64,000 nt of DNA from an uncultured Lachnospiraceae bacterium (GCA_945919795.1 CAMEJJ010000008.1:1-64000); one strand, 5' to 3'. Shown: positions 8,111-18,675, counted from the stretch's first letter. Numbers and translations: made by a program. The notes: generated from the sequence alone by a model not told the origin.

Positions 8111-10234
8111 CTGAATTCTCTTCTTGGCAAGATCGACACTGAGCACTTCTACTTCCACAATATCACCTACACTGACTACTTCTAACGGATGCTTGATATA
8201 GCGGTCCGTAATCTTGGAAATATGTACCAGGCCATCCTGATGCACGCCAATATCCACAAAGATACCAAAATCAATGACATTGCGGACAGTTCCTTTTAAT
8301 CGCATGCCGGGTTTTAAATCTTCCATATTCATAACATCACTGCGCAAAATGGGAGCCGGCATATCAGCACGCGGATCACGGGAAGGCTTTTCCAATTCTT
8401 TCGCAATATCCATAAGTGTCATCTCACCGACACCGAGTTCGTCAACCAGAGCCTTCATTTCTTTGCTTCCGGCCTTGGGGAGGGAAAGCTTCGCATGTCC
8501 GACATCGGAAAGCGTCTGACCTGTTTTTTCCAATAATGCTTTTGCCGCATCATAAGCCTCCGGATGAACACTGGTTGCATCCAAGGGGTTTTTACCGTCC
8601 CGGATGCGCAAGAAGCCTGCACATTGTTCATATGCCTTAGGACCAAGCTTGGCAACCTTTAACAGTTCTTTTCTCTCTTGGAACGCACCATTGGCTTCCC
8701 GGTAAGCAACAATGTTTTTGGCAATCACTTTGGTAATGCCGGAAATATAGGATAGAAGCGGCACGGAAGCTGTATTGAGATCAACGCCCACGCTGTTTAC
8801 ACAGTCTTCGACCACACCGCAAAGCGCTTCATCCAGTTTTTTCTGATTCATGTCATGCTGATACTGTCCGACACCAATTGATTTCGGATCAATCTTAACC
8901 AGCTCTGCAAGCGGATCCTGCAGTCTTCTGGCAATGGATGCAGCACTTCTTTGTCCGACATCAAAATTCGGAAACTCTTCTGTTGCAAGCTTGGAAGCAG
9001 AATATACACTGGCTCCCGCCTCATTTACAATCACATAAGAAACCGGAAGTCCGCTTTCTTTGATAAAATCCACAATGACCTGTTCCGATTCTCTGGACGC
9101 CGTTCCATTTCCGACAGAAATCAGAGAAACATGATATTTTTGAATCAGTTTCTTAAGTTCTGCCTTGGCTTCGGCCACTTTATTCTGCGGTGCAGTCGGA
9201 AAAATCACTTTGGTATCCAAAACTTTTCCCGTTTCATCCACAACAGCCAGCTTACAACCGGTTCGAAATGCAGGGTCCCATCCCAATACAACCTTTCCGG
9301 CAATCGGAGGCTGCATTAAAAGCTGCTTTAAATTTTTACCAAACACGGCAATGGCACCCTCTTCTGCCTTTTCTGTCAGCATGGTGCGGATTTCTCTCTC
9401 AATGGATGGTGCAATCAGTCTTTCATAGCTGTCTTTTACAACATCCTTTAAAATGTCATTGGTATATTTGTTGTCTCTTACAATCACTTCCTGTTCCAGA
9501 TAAGAAAGAATCTTTTCGACCGGTGCTTCTATTTTAACCATCAGAATCTTTTCAGCTTCTCCACGATTTAAAGCCAGAATGCGGTGTCCGGCAATCTTTT
9601 TCACAGTTTCCGAAAAATGATAGTACATTTCATAAACACTTTGTGCTTCCTCATCCTTTGCTTCCGAAACAATATTTCCTTCTTTCTCCGTCAAGAAACG
9701 AATACGGGTACGGTAATCCGCCTCATCCGAAATTGCTTCGGCCAAAATATCTTTCGCTCCTGAAATGGCGTCTTCAACCGTTTCCACACCCTTTTCCGAA
9801 TCTAAGTAAGCTTCTGCTTCCTTTTCTACCGGCTTATTCGTCATCTGCAGATAAATAATATTTGCTAGCGGTTCCAGCCCTTTCTCTTTGGCAACCGATG
9901 CGCGGGTTTTCCTTTTGGGTTTATACGGTCTGTATAAATCTTCCACGGCAACCATGGTCTGTGCCGCCACAATTTTTGCTTTTAATTCTTCGGTCAGTTT
10001 TCCCTGCTCTTCGATACTCGCAAGCACCGTTTCTTTCCGTTCTTCCAATCCGCGCAGATACGTCAGACGTTCATGCAGATTACGGAGCACCTCATCATTC
10101 AGTGCACCGGTCACTTCTTTTCGATAACGGGAAATAAACGGAATGGTGTTTCCCTCGTCAATCAATTGAACGGCTGCATCCACTTGCCATTTTTGTACCT
10201 TTAATTCTTCACTTAAAACCTGATTAATGTCCAT
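8093..10234 (-). CDS. tex: Tex family RNA-binding transcription accessory protein
   Basis: A 713-aa Tex protein: N-terminal helical Tex region, YqgF-like RNase H fold in the middle (GWDPAFRTG near residue 320), helix-hairpin-helix region (YRKEVTG near the start is also diagnostic), and a C-terminal S1 RNA-binding domain starting near GMRLKGTVRNVIDFGIFVDI. Tex binds nucleic acid and affects transcription and stress tolerance. Length is normal. It appears monocistronic, between the FMN-riboswitch unit and the GH9 gene. Confidence 0.95.
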   Translation of the reverse strand: MDINQVLSEELKVQKWQVDAAVQLIDEGNTIPFISRYRKEVTGALNDEVLRNLHERLTYLRGLEERKETVLASIEEQGKLTEELKAKIVAAQTMVAVEDLYRPYKPKRKTRASVAKEKGLEPLANIIYLQMTNKPVEKEAEAYLDSEKGVETVEDAISGAKDILAEAISDEADYRTRIRFLTEKEGNIVSEAKDEEAQSVYEMYYHFSETVKKIAGHRILALNRGEAEKILMVKIEAPVEKILSYLEQEVIVRDNKYTNDILKDVVKDSYERLIAPSIEREIRTMLTEKAEEGAIAVFGKNLKQLLMQPPIAGKVVLGWDPAFRTGCKLAVVDETGKVLDTKVIFPTAPQNKVAEAKAELKKLIQKYHVSLISVGNGTASRESEQVIVDFIKESGLPVSYVIVNEAGASVYSASKLATEEFPNFDVGQRSAASIARRLQDPLAELVKIDPKSIGVGQYQHDMNQKKLDEALCGVVEDCVNSVGVDLNTASVPLLSYISGITKVIAKNIVAYREANGAFQERKELLKVAKLGPKAYEQCAGFLRIRDGKNPLDATSVHPEAYDAAKALLEKTGQTLSDVGHAKLSLPKAGSKEMKALVDELGVGEMTLMDIAKELEKPSRDPRADMPAPILRSDVMNMEDLKPGMRLKGTVRNVIDFGIFVDIGVHQDGLVHISKITDRYIKHPLEVVSVGDIVEVEVLSVDLAKKRIQLTMRF

Positions 10235-10262
10235 TTTCTTTCTCTCGCTGTGTTATTATTTG

Positions 10263-10430
10263 CTCCCCATTTTTTGTTTTTTAGGTGCTTTGCCATTCTA
10301 CTCACAGACTGTATGACAACGTCAGCACTTAATGAGCAATTTATTGCGAATTTAGTACTGCTACGTTGTCATCCAAGTGAGAACGCGTCTGTGATAGAAT
10401 AGCAAACACCATTAAAACAAAAATGGGGAG
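10263..10430. repeat. 168-bp imperfect palindrome between GH9 gene and tex
   Basis: The outer arms of about 45 bases begin with CTCCCCATTTTTTG and end with the matching CAAAAATGGGGAG; they continue through CTCACAGAC / GTCTGTGAT. An inner stem, TGACAACGT / ACGTTGTCA, surrounds a loop of about 50 bases. It fills nearly the whole gap between the GH9 stop and the tex start. It could terminate GH9 transcription, but its size is more like a miniature insertion element or a structured RNA. Confidence 0.8.
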
Positions 10431-10439
10431 TATGTTCGT

Positions 10440-12716
10440 TTATTTAGCTTCTGCTAACAGATAAATCAAAGGTGAATTCCAGTAAACGGTAATTTCGTTA
10501 CATGAATAGCTTTGTGAATTATCCACATAGCAGAGTGCCTGCGGTTTTCCTTTTAATACTGCTGCCGCGTAAGGATCTTCTAATCCAGCATTCGGACCGC
10601 CGACAAGCATACCTTTTAATGTGGTTCCAAGCACCTGGCTAGGTCTGTGATGTGTTCCTTCGGGAGACAGGGTTCCGTAACCCGTCAGGAAACAGTAACT
10701 GTTGCCGTTATTGCCAAGCAGGTAGTCCAACTGCGCTTTTGTCTCTGCCGAATAGTCTTTTTCGGATACTTCCGCATACAGAGAAAGCATCATACCGTTA
10801 TCTGCGGCTAACATATTGCTTCCCCAGACATAGTCCTTAAAAATAGAACAACCATAAGTGTCTTTGCCAATATTTTTAACAATCTGTGCCGCACCGTCAT
10901 CCATTTTTTTCATAACATCTTTTGCAAAAGTGTCATTTGTATATTCGCTTGTCAAATATGCATAAGCAGCATAATAGCCAACGTCTGCCCAGCCAAGACC
11001 GTATTTTACTTTTTCCAAATCCATATCGGCTGCAGCTGTTTCGTATGCCGGATCACCGGTTGCTTTAAACAATTCCGCATATGCCCAGAACCGTTCATCC
11101 GCATCAAAGTTGTCCGGATACTCACCTGTTACAATCTCTTCCGGATTGGTAAAAGGCTGATTTTCATTTTTATCAAGATAAGCTGCTGCTTTTTTTGCTG
11201 CAGCAAGACAGGTATCTGCAAAAGAAGCATCCACATCCCCGTATACTTCATATGCCATCGCCATAATTGCCGCAAAATCACCGGTTGCCGTAGTTGAAAC
11301 AGGCGATACAATCAATTCTTCAACTTCTTCCTGCGGCATTACGGTTTCCGGGAAATTAGCACAGGTTACCTTGTGGTAAACCCCTCCGTCGGATGCCTGC
11401 ATTTTGAAAAGCCACTCCAATTCATATCTGGCTTCATCTAAAATATCCGGTACACCGTTTCCGCTTTCCGGAATATTTAAATCATCTGAAAATGCGTTGG
11501 GATATTTTTGGTACGCTAATAAAAGATCTGCAACCGCTTTTACGCCGGATACCGTATAACGGCCATAATCTCCGGCATCATGCCATCCGCCGGAAACATC
11601 AATTTTGTTTGATGTACCGTAAATCACAGCTTTATCAGCATGGCAAACCGGATGTGCAAAATCACCGGCAAACTCTTCTGTCAGTTCCGTACCGCATCTT
11701 TGCATATAGAGCATACGAACTGCATCATCTAACGCTTCATCATAGATGCCTTCTCCAATTGTAAATTCATAGGATTCGCCACACTTGTCGCCCACAATCT
11801 TATATGTACCGGGTGTTGAAAGAGCCGTAAAATCTCCGGCAGCTTCATTGGTTTTTGTATTTTTATTTACGGCAGCCGTTCCGACTTTGCCTTCAAACAC
11901 ACTTTCTCCCGATGCGACATCCACAACGCGGAATGTCTCATCCATATCATCTCCACAGAATACTGCTTTTTTTACATCATCCGGGCGATAACCGATTTGA
12001 TTGATCTGAACAGACGGTGTTTCCACTGCTGCCTCAGGTTTGATTCTTCCGCTTTCATCGATACACTGAAAATCAAAATTATCAAATACAATCGTATGCT
12101 CACCGGGATCATTGCCTTCAATATAACCCATGTTCATGCAAAGTCTGGGAGCGGGATCACTTCCTTCTTCCATGGTAAATTTGATATCAAAATGCTGCGT
12201 CTCGGGAGTCAAAACCAGATACTCCCCATTGTATGCATGGTAATCGCCGCCATTGATCTGAGAACGATACTGAATGGTTCTCTCTACCGTCGAAGAAGCA
12301 TCAAACTGGATTTCATATTCACATCCGGTTTCCAAAGTAAAACCGTCGTAATAAATCTGAACGCCATGTTCTTCTTTTCCGACACCGGTAATATTTACGG
12401 ATAACTCTTCATTTTCATAAGACATGGAAGCAGTGCCGGCATTCAAATAAAGAAACCATTTTTCTTTTCCTTCGGAAAAATCTCCATCCTCAACCATATT
12501 GAATCCCATTAAAGAAGCCAGTTCTTCTTCCTCTTCCGGTTCTTCTTTTTCTGTACTTTCGTCTGTTTGTGGCTCCTCTTTGACTTCTTCAGTATCCTGT
12601 GTAGCCTCCGTCTTGGTTACCGTCTCCTCACTCTCTGTGGGTGCTTTACCCTGACAGCCAAAAAGCGATGCCGTCATACTGACACACAAGAATAGTGCCA
12701 ACCATTTCTTTTTCAT
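10440..12716 (-). CDS. Secreted GH9 beta-glucanase lipoprotein (cellulase family 9)
   Basis: This 758-aa protein hydrolyses beta-1,4-glucan type polysaccharides at the cell surface. The signal peptide ends in a lipobox, SLFGC, so it should be lipid-anchored. Then follow an acidic Glu/Thr linker (25-68), a CBM4/9-like carbohydrate-binding domain (about 75-220), an Ig-like N-terminal cellulase domain (about 235-325, QINQIGYRPDD) and the GH9 catalytic domain. Catalytic landmarks are GGWHDAGDYGRY, THHRPS and the C-terminal acid in NEITVYWNSPL. AAGGAG precedes the ATG. No other cellulase gene is adjacent. Confidence 0.93.
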   Translation of the reverse strand: MKKKWLALFLCVSMTASLFGCQGKAPTESEETVTKTEATQDTEEVKEEPQTDESTEKEEPEEEEELASLMGFNMVEDGDFSEGKEKWFLYLNAGTASMSYENEELSVNITGVGKEEHGVQIYYDGFTLETGCEYEIQFDASSTVERTIQYRSQINGGDYHAYNGEYLVLTPETQHFDIKFTMEEGSDPAPRLCMNMGYIEGNDPGEHTIVFDNFDFQCIDESGRIKPEAAVETPSVQINQIGYRPDDVKKAVFCGDDMDETFRVVDVASGESVFEGKVGTAAVNKNTKTNEAAGDFTALSTPGTYKIVGDKCGESYEFTIGEGIYDEALDDAVRMLYMQRCGTELTEEFAGDFAHPVCHADKAVIYGTSNKIDVSGGWHDAGDYGRYTVSGVKAVADLLLAYQKYPNAFSDDLNIPESGNGVPDILDEARYELEWLFKMQASDGGVYHKVTCANFPETVMPQEEVEELIVSPVSTTATGDFAAIMAMAYEVYGDVDASFADTCLAAAKKAAAYLDKNENQPFTNPEEIVTGEYPDNFDADERFWAYAELFKATGDPAYETAAADMDLEKVKYGLGWADVGYYAAYAYLTSEYTNDTFAKDVMKKMDDGAAQIVKNIGKDTYGCSIFKDYVWGSNMLAADNGMMLSLYAEVSEKDYSAETKAQLDYLLGNNGNSYCFLTGYGTLSPEGTHHRPSQVLGTTLKGMLVGGPNAGLEDPYAAAVLKGKPQALCYVDNSQSYSCNEITVYWNSPLIYLLAEAK

Positions 12717-12792
12717 AACCCGTTTCTCCTTCCAATCATTTGCAAAACCCTTATTTGATGTAAGTTATTGACTCCCGAACACCGAGAACGTA

Positions 12793-12820
12793 ATAAAATG
12801 ACGAGAATACGACATTTTAT
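12793..12820. promoter_or_regulatory. 28-bp operator-like palindrome upstream of the GH9 gene
   Basis: ATAAAATGACG and CGACATTTTAT (one mismatch) are separated by six bases, about 80-100 bp upstream of the GH9 start and on the far side of the divergent gene at 12993. The size and symmetry suit a dimeric regulator. The rest of the 276-bp gap is AT-rich and shows nothing else certain. Confidence 0.5.
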
Positions 12821-12992
12821 GAAAGTTCGAGGTTGTTCAAGGATTGCGAAAATTGCTTTGCAATGTAGCAATATAAATACATCAGCAAGTAGCAAAATCT
12901 ACTTTTGCCACTTTATAATTATATTAGAAATTGGCTCTTTATTCAATCAGCATTTCGTGTTAAAATGAAATTTAACAATATGGAGGTTTCCT

Positions 12993-13388
12993 ATGGACTA
13001 TTACTCAGAACAGTCACAAAACACACCCCCGGGAAAGGTCATCATAGTACCAAATCTGTTTCTGGTTTTTTCCGTGATTTGTGCAATTCTTTCCTGCACG
13101 TGTGGTTGTTTTATATTATCTTCCATCTTTTTTGGATCGCTATCCATACTTTTCGCCATCTTATCAAAGGGGCACAAACAGCAAATGATTCCCGCAGCCA
13201 GAAGTTGTGTTATTCTTTCGGCAATTGCCATGGTATTGTCAACCATGACCACAACGGTATCTGTTTATCAGGTATTTAGCGATCCCGAAATGTATCAGGA
13301 ATTTAATACACAATACGAAAGTCTGACAGGCGTTTCTTTCGAAGAAGAACTAAACACATTAAAGGAATTATACGGTATAAACTTTTAA
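12993..13388 (+). CDS. DUF4190-like small membrane protein
   Basis: 131 aa, with a proline-rich short N-terminus, two or three hydrophobic segments (about 20-42, 45-58, 68-90) and a soluble tail. This layout matches DUF4190-type proteins of unknown role. GGAGGT lies eight bases before the ATG. It is the first of three plus-strand genes of small proteins. Confidence 0.75.
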   Translation: MDYYSEQSQNTPPGKVIIVPNLFLVFSVICAILSCTCGCFILSSIFFGSLSILFAILSKGHKQQMIPAARSCVILSAIAMVLSTMTTTVSVYQVFSDPEMYQEFNTQYESLTGVSFEEELNTLKELYGINF

Positions 13389-13539
13389 TACATTCTTTCT
13401 TTAATAAAAAAAAGATATGAAAATCTCAAAATAGAATTTGTATCTGAAAATGATATTATAATCTGAAATAAATATTTTATATTAAATTTGAAACAGAAAT
13501 ATTATTCAATGATTATTTAACACAAAGGAGGTATCTGGT

Positions 13540-14040
13540 ATGAATATGGGAATTCAAGGTTCTTTTTCCCCGTACAGTGCATATAGCAGCTATGGTTCTT
13601 TCGCTGTTTCCGGTCAGGATGATTCCAAACCGATTTTAAATCCAAGCGAATCAACTGAGAAAAAACCGGGCGCAAAGTCTTCTCCCGCAGAATGCGAAAC
13701 ATGTAAAAACCGAAAATATCAGGATGGCTCCAATGAGATGGTTTCTTTTAAATCGCCCTCTCATATTTCTCCGGGTGCGTCTGCTGCCGCAGTTATGGGG
13801 CATGAACAGGAACATGTTTCCAATGCCTACAAGAAAGCTGCCACGAACAATGGCAAGGTTTTGCAGGCAAGTGTATCACTAAAAACCGCTGTCTGTCCCG
13901 AATGTGGACGAAGCTATGTTGCAGGTGGCGAAACCCGTACGCAGATTAAGTATTACAACGAAGAAAATCCTTATCAGAAAGATTTAAAATTACAAGACTC
14001 GACCAAATATAAAGGCATGAATATCAATCAGGCCGGCTAA
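13540..14040 (+). CDS. Small HExxH-motif protein (possible SprA-like metalloprotease)
   Basis: 166 aa with no signal peptide. The centre contains GHEQEHVSNAY, a match to the zinc-protease HExxH motif, flanked by two CxxC pairs (CETCKN near 55 and CPECGR near 120). The N-terminal 40 residues are Ser/Tyr-rich and low complexity. The family may be the SprA-related group of putative metallopeptidases, but I am not sure. AAAGGAGGT precedes the ATG. The next gene begins within about 20 bp, suggesting an operon. Confidence 0.7.
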   Translation: MNMGIQGSFSPYSAYSSYGSFAVSGQDDSKPILNPSESTEKKPGAKSSPAECETCKNRKYQDGSNEMVSFKSPSHISPGASAAAVMGHEQEHVSNAYKKAATNNGKVLQASVSLKTAVCPECGRSYVAGGETRTQIKYYNEENPYQKDLKLQDSTKYKGMNINQAG

Positions 14041-14061
14041 AGAAAGGTTTTGAATGTTTTT

Positions 14062-14838
14062 ATGAAACTGAATACATCGGAAATAAAGGCAACAGCCAGA
14101 GGATGTCTTGCAGGCAGATATGCAACCATTGTCATTGCTTATATGCTTGCCCGCTTTCTTACGAATCTTCCTACGCTGCTTATATCTAATATGTCGGTTA
14201 GCAACAGTACTATCCGTGATTTAATTGATATATCCGTAGGTTTGATTATTGCTTTTATCATGACCGTTTTTATTGTCGGACAAAACCGGATATGTCTAAA
14301 ATATATCCGTTCCAAGGATCCGGTTATGGTAAATGAAATGTGGTATGGTTTTAAAAATCTGGCCGACCAGACCATTATTGCATATTTTCTTATCATCATA
14401 AGGATGCTCATACCCAGTGTTCCTTTTATAACCTGTATGTTTTTCTTATCCAGAGACCTTGCCAATGTTTTCTGGATGACTGCATCCATTATAACAGGAA
14501 TTCTGATGTTTATCCTGATTACTGTGATTTATCTGGATTATGTATTGGTTTTCTTTTTAATCATCGACCATCCCGATGAAAATCCTTCCAAATTGCTTAC
14601 AAAAAGCAAAGAACTCATGAAAGGAAACCGCCTGAAATATCTATACCTTCAGGCAAGCTTTTTAGGCATGTACCTGCTAGGCATTTTATCTTTTGGTGTC
14701 GGTTTGTTGTGGGTAAACCCATATGTTAAAATGGCAGTTACCAAATTTTATATATTGTTGATTGGAGAGAAAAACGAGACAGAACAGTTGCTCGAAGGAA
14801 AGTTAGAAGATCCCAATTATTTTAAAGAGGTTTATTGA
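14062..14838 (+). CDS. DUF975-like multispanning membrane protein
   Basis: About 258 aa with five to six transmembrane helices and the N-terminal pattern SEIKATARGCLAGRY typical of DUF975 proteins. The ORF track starts at a TTG (14050) that is too close to AGAAAGG; I prefer the ATG at 14062, although its spacing from the same site is long, so the start is uncertain. It follows the HExxH gene closely. Function unknown. Confidence 0.75.
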   Translation: MKLNTSEIKATARGCLAGRYATIVIAYMLARFLTNLPTLLISNMSVSNSTIRDLIDISVGLIIAFIMTVFIVGQNRICLKYIRSKDPVMVNEMWYGFKNLADQTIIAYFLIIIRMLIPSVPFITCMFFLSRDLANVFWMTASIITGILMFILITVIYLDYVLVFFLIIDHPDENPSKLLTKSKELMKGNRLKYLYLQASFLGMYLLGILSFGVGLLWVNPYVKMAVTKFYILLIGEKNETEQLLEGKLEDPNYFKEVY

Positions 14839-14862
14839 TGATACAGACGCTGTGGAATTTAG

Positions 14863-14960
14863 CGAGGTTTCTTGGCATTTCTTAGCGGCATATGCGAACA
14901 AAAATAATGCCCGGTTTCAACTATCCAAAGACAAAGTCTGAATTTTGAAACCGGGCATTT
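14863..14960. terminator. Hairpin terminator shared by DUF975 gene and prfB; half-copy of a repeat
   Basis: AATGCCCGGTTTCAA (14906-14920) and TTGAAACCGGGCATT (14945-14959) form a perfect 15-bp stem with T-rich flanks on the minus strand, so it ends the secA-prfB unit and faces the DUF975 gene as well. The stem and the preceding CTTAGCGGCAT...GCGAACAAA block recur in the 240-bp palindrome at 48674-48913, so this is a truncated copy of that repeat. Confidence 0.8.
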
Positions 14961-14969
14961 AATAGTCTA

Positions 14970-16097
14970 TTAAGATTGATTTTCTTCTGTTGCTTTCGTC
15001 GCATTCCATTTCAGATAACCGTTGATAAAAATATCAATGGCACCGTCTAAAACAGCACCTGTATTAGCAGTTTCCACATCGGTACGCAAATCCTTAACCA
15101 TGTTGTAAGGTTGCAATACATAGGAACGAATCTGATTTCCCCATCCGATATCTTTTACTTCACCACGAATATCCGATAACTTTTCCGCATTGGCCTCTTT
15201 TTGCAGCATCAACAATTTTGCCTTTAACATCTGCATAGCCTTATCCTTATTTTGGAACTGGCTTCGCTCATTCTGACACTGTACCACAATGCCGGTAGGC
15301 AGATGTGTAATACGGATTGCCGAAGAGGTCTTGTTGATATGCTGACCGCCGGCACCGGAACTTCGATAGGTATCAATACGCAAATCATCATCATTGATAT
15401 CTAAATCAATATCTTCTTCGATTTCCGGCATAACATCCAGCGACACAAAGGATGTCTGACGTTTCCCCTGTGCATTGAAAGGTGATATACGAACCAGACG
15501 ATGAACACCTTTTTCCGATTTCAGATAACCATATGCATTGGGGCCGTTTACCTGAAAAGTAACCGACTTGATTCCGGCTTCATCTCCATCCAGATAATCT
15601 AAAACTTCAATATCATATCCCTTTTTTTCAGCCCAACGGGTATACATACGATATAACATGGAAGCCCAGTCACAGCTTTCTGTTCCGCCGGCTCCCGCAT
15701 TCAATTTCAAAATGGCATTGTTGCCGTCATATTCTTCAGATAATAAGGTCTTAATCCGGATGCCGTCTAAAGTGGAAACGAACTGCTCATATTCTTCCTT
15801 TGCTTCTGTCGCAAGTTCCGCATCATCTTCTTCGTTTCCCATCTCAATCAAAGTCATAATGTCTTCATATTGGGAATAGAGATGATGATAGGTTTCAACA
15901 TCATCCTTCAGGCTTTTGGATTCTTTGGACAATCTCTGTGCTTTTTCCGCGTCCAACCAGAAATCAGGCATCTCCATTAAGCGGTCCAATTCTTCTATTC
16001 TTTTTGTCTTATTGTCTAAATCAAGCGATTCTTTTACTTCAGCTAATTGTGTTTCATAAGCCTGAAGATCCAGTTTTAACTGATCTAATTCGACCAC
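14970..16097 (-). CDS. prfB: Peptide chain release factor 2
   Basis: RF2 reads UAA and UGA stop codons and triggers peptide release. The GGQ catalytic motif is in SSGAGGQHINKTSS near residue 245. The gene is open over 375 codons with a GTG start preceded by AAGGTGGTGA. At the position where most bacterial prfB genes carry the programmed frameshift site (CTT TGA C, around codon 25), this gene reads CTT GAT TTA in frame, so the autoregulatory frameshift is absent. It lies 13 bp downstream of secA. Confidence 0.95.
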   Translation of the reverse strand: MVELDQLKLDLQAYETQLAEVKESLDLDNKTKRIEELDRLMEMPDFWLDAEKAQRLSKESKSLKDDVETYHHLYSQYEDIMTLIEMGNEEDDAELATEAKEEYEQFVSTLDGIRIKTLLSEEYDGNNAILKLNAGAGGTESCDWASMLYRMYTRWAEKKGYDIEVLDYLDGDEAGIKSVTFQVNGPNAYGYLKSEKGVHRLVRISPFNAQGKRQTSFVSLDVMPEIEEDIDLDINDDDLRIDTYRSSGAGGQHINKTSSAIRITHLPTGIVVQCQNERSQFQNKDKAMQMLKAKLLMLQKEANAEKLSDIRGEVKDIGWGNQIRSYVLQPYNMVKDLRTDVETANTGAVLDGAIDIFINGYLKWNATKATEENQS

Positions 16098-16110
16098 TTA
16101 TTTCACCACC

Positions 16111-18675
16111 TTATTTTCTGCCACAGCAGTTTTTATATTTTTTGCCACTTCCGCAAGGGCAGGGATCATTGGGATAGATTTTTTGTTCCGCACGTTTCAT
16201 AGGACCGGAAGAAGCGCCTTCATCTTTATTGGTTCCCGTAACCTGTGCAACCTGTTCTCTTTCCACTTTCTGTTCCACTTTAACAGAGAAGATCAGGCGA
16301 ACCGTATCCTCCTTGATGTTGGCAATCATCTCGTCAAACATATCATAGGCGCTCATCTTGTATTCTACAACCGGATCCTTCTGACCGTAAGATGCCAGTC
16401 CGATACCCTGACGAAGCTGTTCCATATCATCAATGTGCGTCATCCATTTTCGGTCAATTACCTTTAACAGAATCACTCTTTCCACTTCACGAATGGCTTC
16501 CGCATTGGGGAACTCTGCTTCTTTATCTTCGTATAATTTCACAGCTTCTTCTTTTAACGCATGCAGAAATTCTTTCTTTTTCATACCCTGAACCATATCC
16601 GGGGTATATTTCTTGATGGGAACGATGCGTCCAAGCACCTGCATCAGCTCTGCCAAATCCCATTCATCAGAGGATATGTCATCGCCAATACACATATTGA
16701 CAGCACCTTCCACAACATCGGTAATCATCTTGTAGATAACCTCACGCATACTTTCACCATCCAGTACACGGCGACGCTCTGCATAAATGATTTCTCTCTG
16801 TTCATTCATAACCTGATCATAATCTAACAAGCTTTTACGAATTCCATAGTTGTTACTCTCTATTTTTTTCTGCGCATTTTCAATAGCCTTTGAAAGCATC
16901 TTGTGCTCAATCTGCTGACCTTCCGGAATTCCCAATGCATTAAACATATCAATCATACGCTCGGAACCAAACAGACGCATCAGATCATCTTCCAGGGAAA
17001 TATAGAATCTGGAAACACCCGGATCTCCCTGACGACCGGAACGACCACGCAGCTGATTATCAATTCGACGTGATTCATGACGCTCCGTACCGATGATACG
17101 AAGACCACCGGCAGCTTTGCTTTCCTCATCCAGCTTAATATCGGTACCACGACCTGCCATATTGGTCGCAATGGTGACATGACCATGAATACCGGCATCT
17201 GCAACAATTTCTGCTTCCATTTCGTGAAATTTGGCATTTAAGATTTTATGAGGGATACCGTTTTTCTTTAACATCCGTCCCAATTCCTCGGATGCATCAA
17301 TATTGATAGTACCAACTAATACCGGCTGTCCTTTTTCATATGATTCTTTTACTTCTTGTACAACCGCATTCAGTTTTTCTTTGCGGGTCTTGTATACCGC
17401 ATCCTGCTCGTCGATACGTGCAACCGGTCTGTTAGTGGGGATTTCCACAACATCCATGCCGTAAATATCACGGAATTCTTTTTCCTCTGTCAATGCAGTA
17501 CCGGTCATACCGGCTTTCTTTTCAAATTTATTAAAGAAATTCTGGAAGGTAATCGTTGCTAACGTCTTGCTTTCATTTTTTACCTTCACATGCTCTTTTG
17601 CCTCAATTGCCTGATGCAGACCGTCTGAATAACGACGTCCCGGCATAATACGTCCTGTAAAACTGTCGACAATCAATACCTGATCATCACGTACCACATA
17701 GTCCTGGTCGCGGAACATCAGATTGTGTGCGCGGAGTGCTAGAATAATATTGTGCTGAACCTCCAGATTTTCCGGATCGGCAAGGTTATCAATGTGGAAG
17801 AAGCTTTCAACCTTTTTGACACCTTCTTCGGTCAGATTTACAACCTTGTCCTTTTCATTGACAATATAATCTCCGGTTTCTTCCTGCTCGATACCCATCA
17901 AAATATCCATTTTGGACTGTTCTTCCAAATCGGCACCACGTTTTAACTGTCTTGCCAGAATATCACACGCTTCATAAATACGGGTGGATTTTCCGCTGAC
18001 ACCGGAAATAATCAAAGGGGTGCGCGCTTCATCAATCAATACCGAGTCCACCTCGTCGATGATTGCATAGTGCAGATCCCTTAATACTAACTGCTCTTTA
18101 TACAATGCCATGTTGTCACGAAGATAATCAAATCCCAATTCATTATTGGTAACATAGGTAATGTCACATTTGTAAGCCTCTCTTCTTTCGTCCGATTTCA
18201 TATCATTTAATACGACACCGACTTTTAACCCGAGAAACTCATGCACCTGTCCCATCCACTCGGCATCACGCTTAGCCAGATAATCATTGACCGTAACAAC
18301 ATGTACGCCTCTGCCGGTTAATGCATTTAAATATGCCGGAAGGGTGGATACCAAGGTCTTACCTTCACCGGTACGCATCTCCGCAATACGTCCCTGATGC
18401 AGGATGATACCACCGACAAGCTGTACGCGGTAATGCTCCATATTTAAGACACGGCGTGCAGCCTCTCTTACCGTGGCATATGCTTCCGGAAGTAAATCAT
18501 CCAAAGTCTCCCCATCTGCATATCGGTTCTTGAATTCTTTCGTTTTATTTTTTAATTCCTCGTCTGATAAAGCCATCATGGAATCTCTGAGTGATTCAAT
18601 CTTATCCACAGTCGGATAGATACGTTTTAATTCTCTCTGACTATGAGTTCCAAATACTTTTTCAACAACATTCAT
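16111..18675 (-). CDS. secA: Preprotein translocase ATPase SecA
   Basis: SecA is the motor that pushes preproteins through SecYEG. Visible are the Walker A loop MRTGEGKT, the DEAD-like [15 protein letters not shown], the second-half motifs [11 protein letters not shown] and [13 protein letters not shown], and the C-terminal zinc-binding tail [17 protein letters not shown] chose the ATG giving MNVVEKVFG, with GAAGGAG upstream, rather than the ORF-track start 12 codons earlier; this gives 854 aa. It heads the secA-prfB unit. Confidence 0.97.
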   Translation of the reverse strand: MNVVEKVFGTHSQRELKRIYPTVDKIESLRDSMMALSDEELKNKTKEFKNRYADGETLDDLLPEAYATVREAARRVLNMEHYRVQLVGGIILHQGRIAEMRTGEGKTLVSTLPAYLNALTGRGVHVVTVNDYLAKRDAEWMGQVHEFLGLKVGVVLNDMKSDERREAYKCDITYVTNNELGFDYLRDNMALYKEQLVLRDLHYAIIDEVDSVLIDEARTPLIISGVSGKSTRIYEACDILARQLKRGADLEEQSKMDILMGIEQEETGDYIVNEKDKVVNLTEEGVKKVESFFHIDNLADPENLEVQHNIILALRAHNLMFRDQDYVVRDDQVLIVDSFTGRIMPGRRYSDGLHQAIEAKEHVKVKNESKTLATITFQNFFNKFEKKAGMTGTALTEEKEFRDIYGMDVVEIPTNRPVARIDEQDAVYKTRKEKLNAVVQEVKESYEKGQPVLVGTINIDASEELGRMLKKNGIPHKILNAKFHEMEAEIVADAGIHGHVTIATNMAGRGTDIKLDEESKAAGGLRIIGTERHESRRIDNQLRGRSGRQGDPGVSRFYISLEDDLMRLFGSERMIDMFNALGIPEGQQIEHKMLSKAIENAQKKIESNNYGIRKSLLDYDQVMNEQREIIYAERRRVLDGESMREVIYKMITDVVEGAVNMCIGDDISSDEWDLAELMQVLGRIVPIKKYTPDMVQGMKKKEFLHALKEEAVKLYEDKEAEFPNAEAIREVERVILLKVIDRKWMTHIDDMEQLRQGIGLASYGQKDPVVEYKMSAYDMFDEMIANIKEDTVRLIFSVKVEQKVEREQVAQVTGTNKDEGASSGPMKRAEQKIYPNDPCPCGSGKKYKNCCGRK

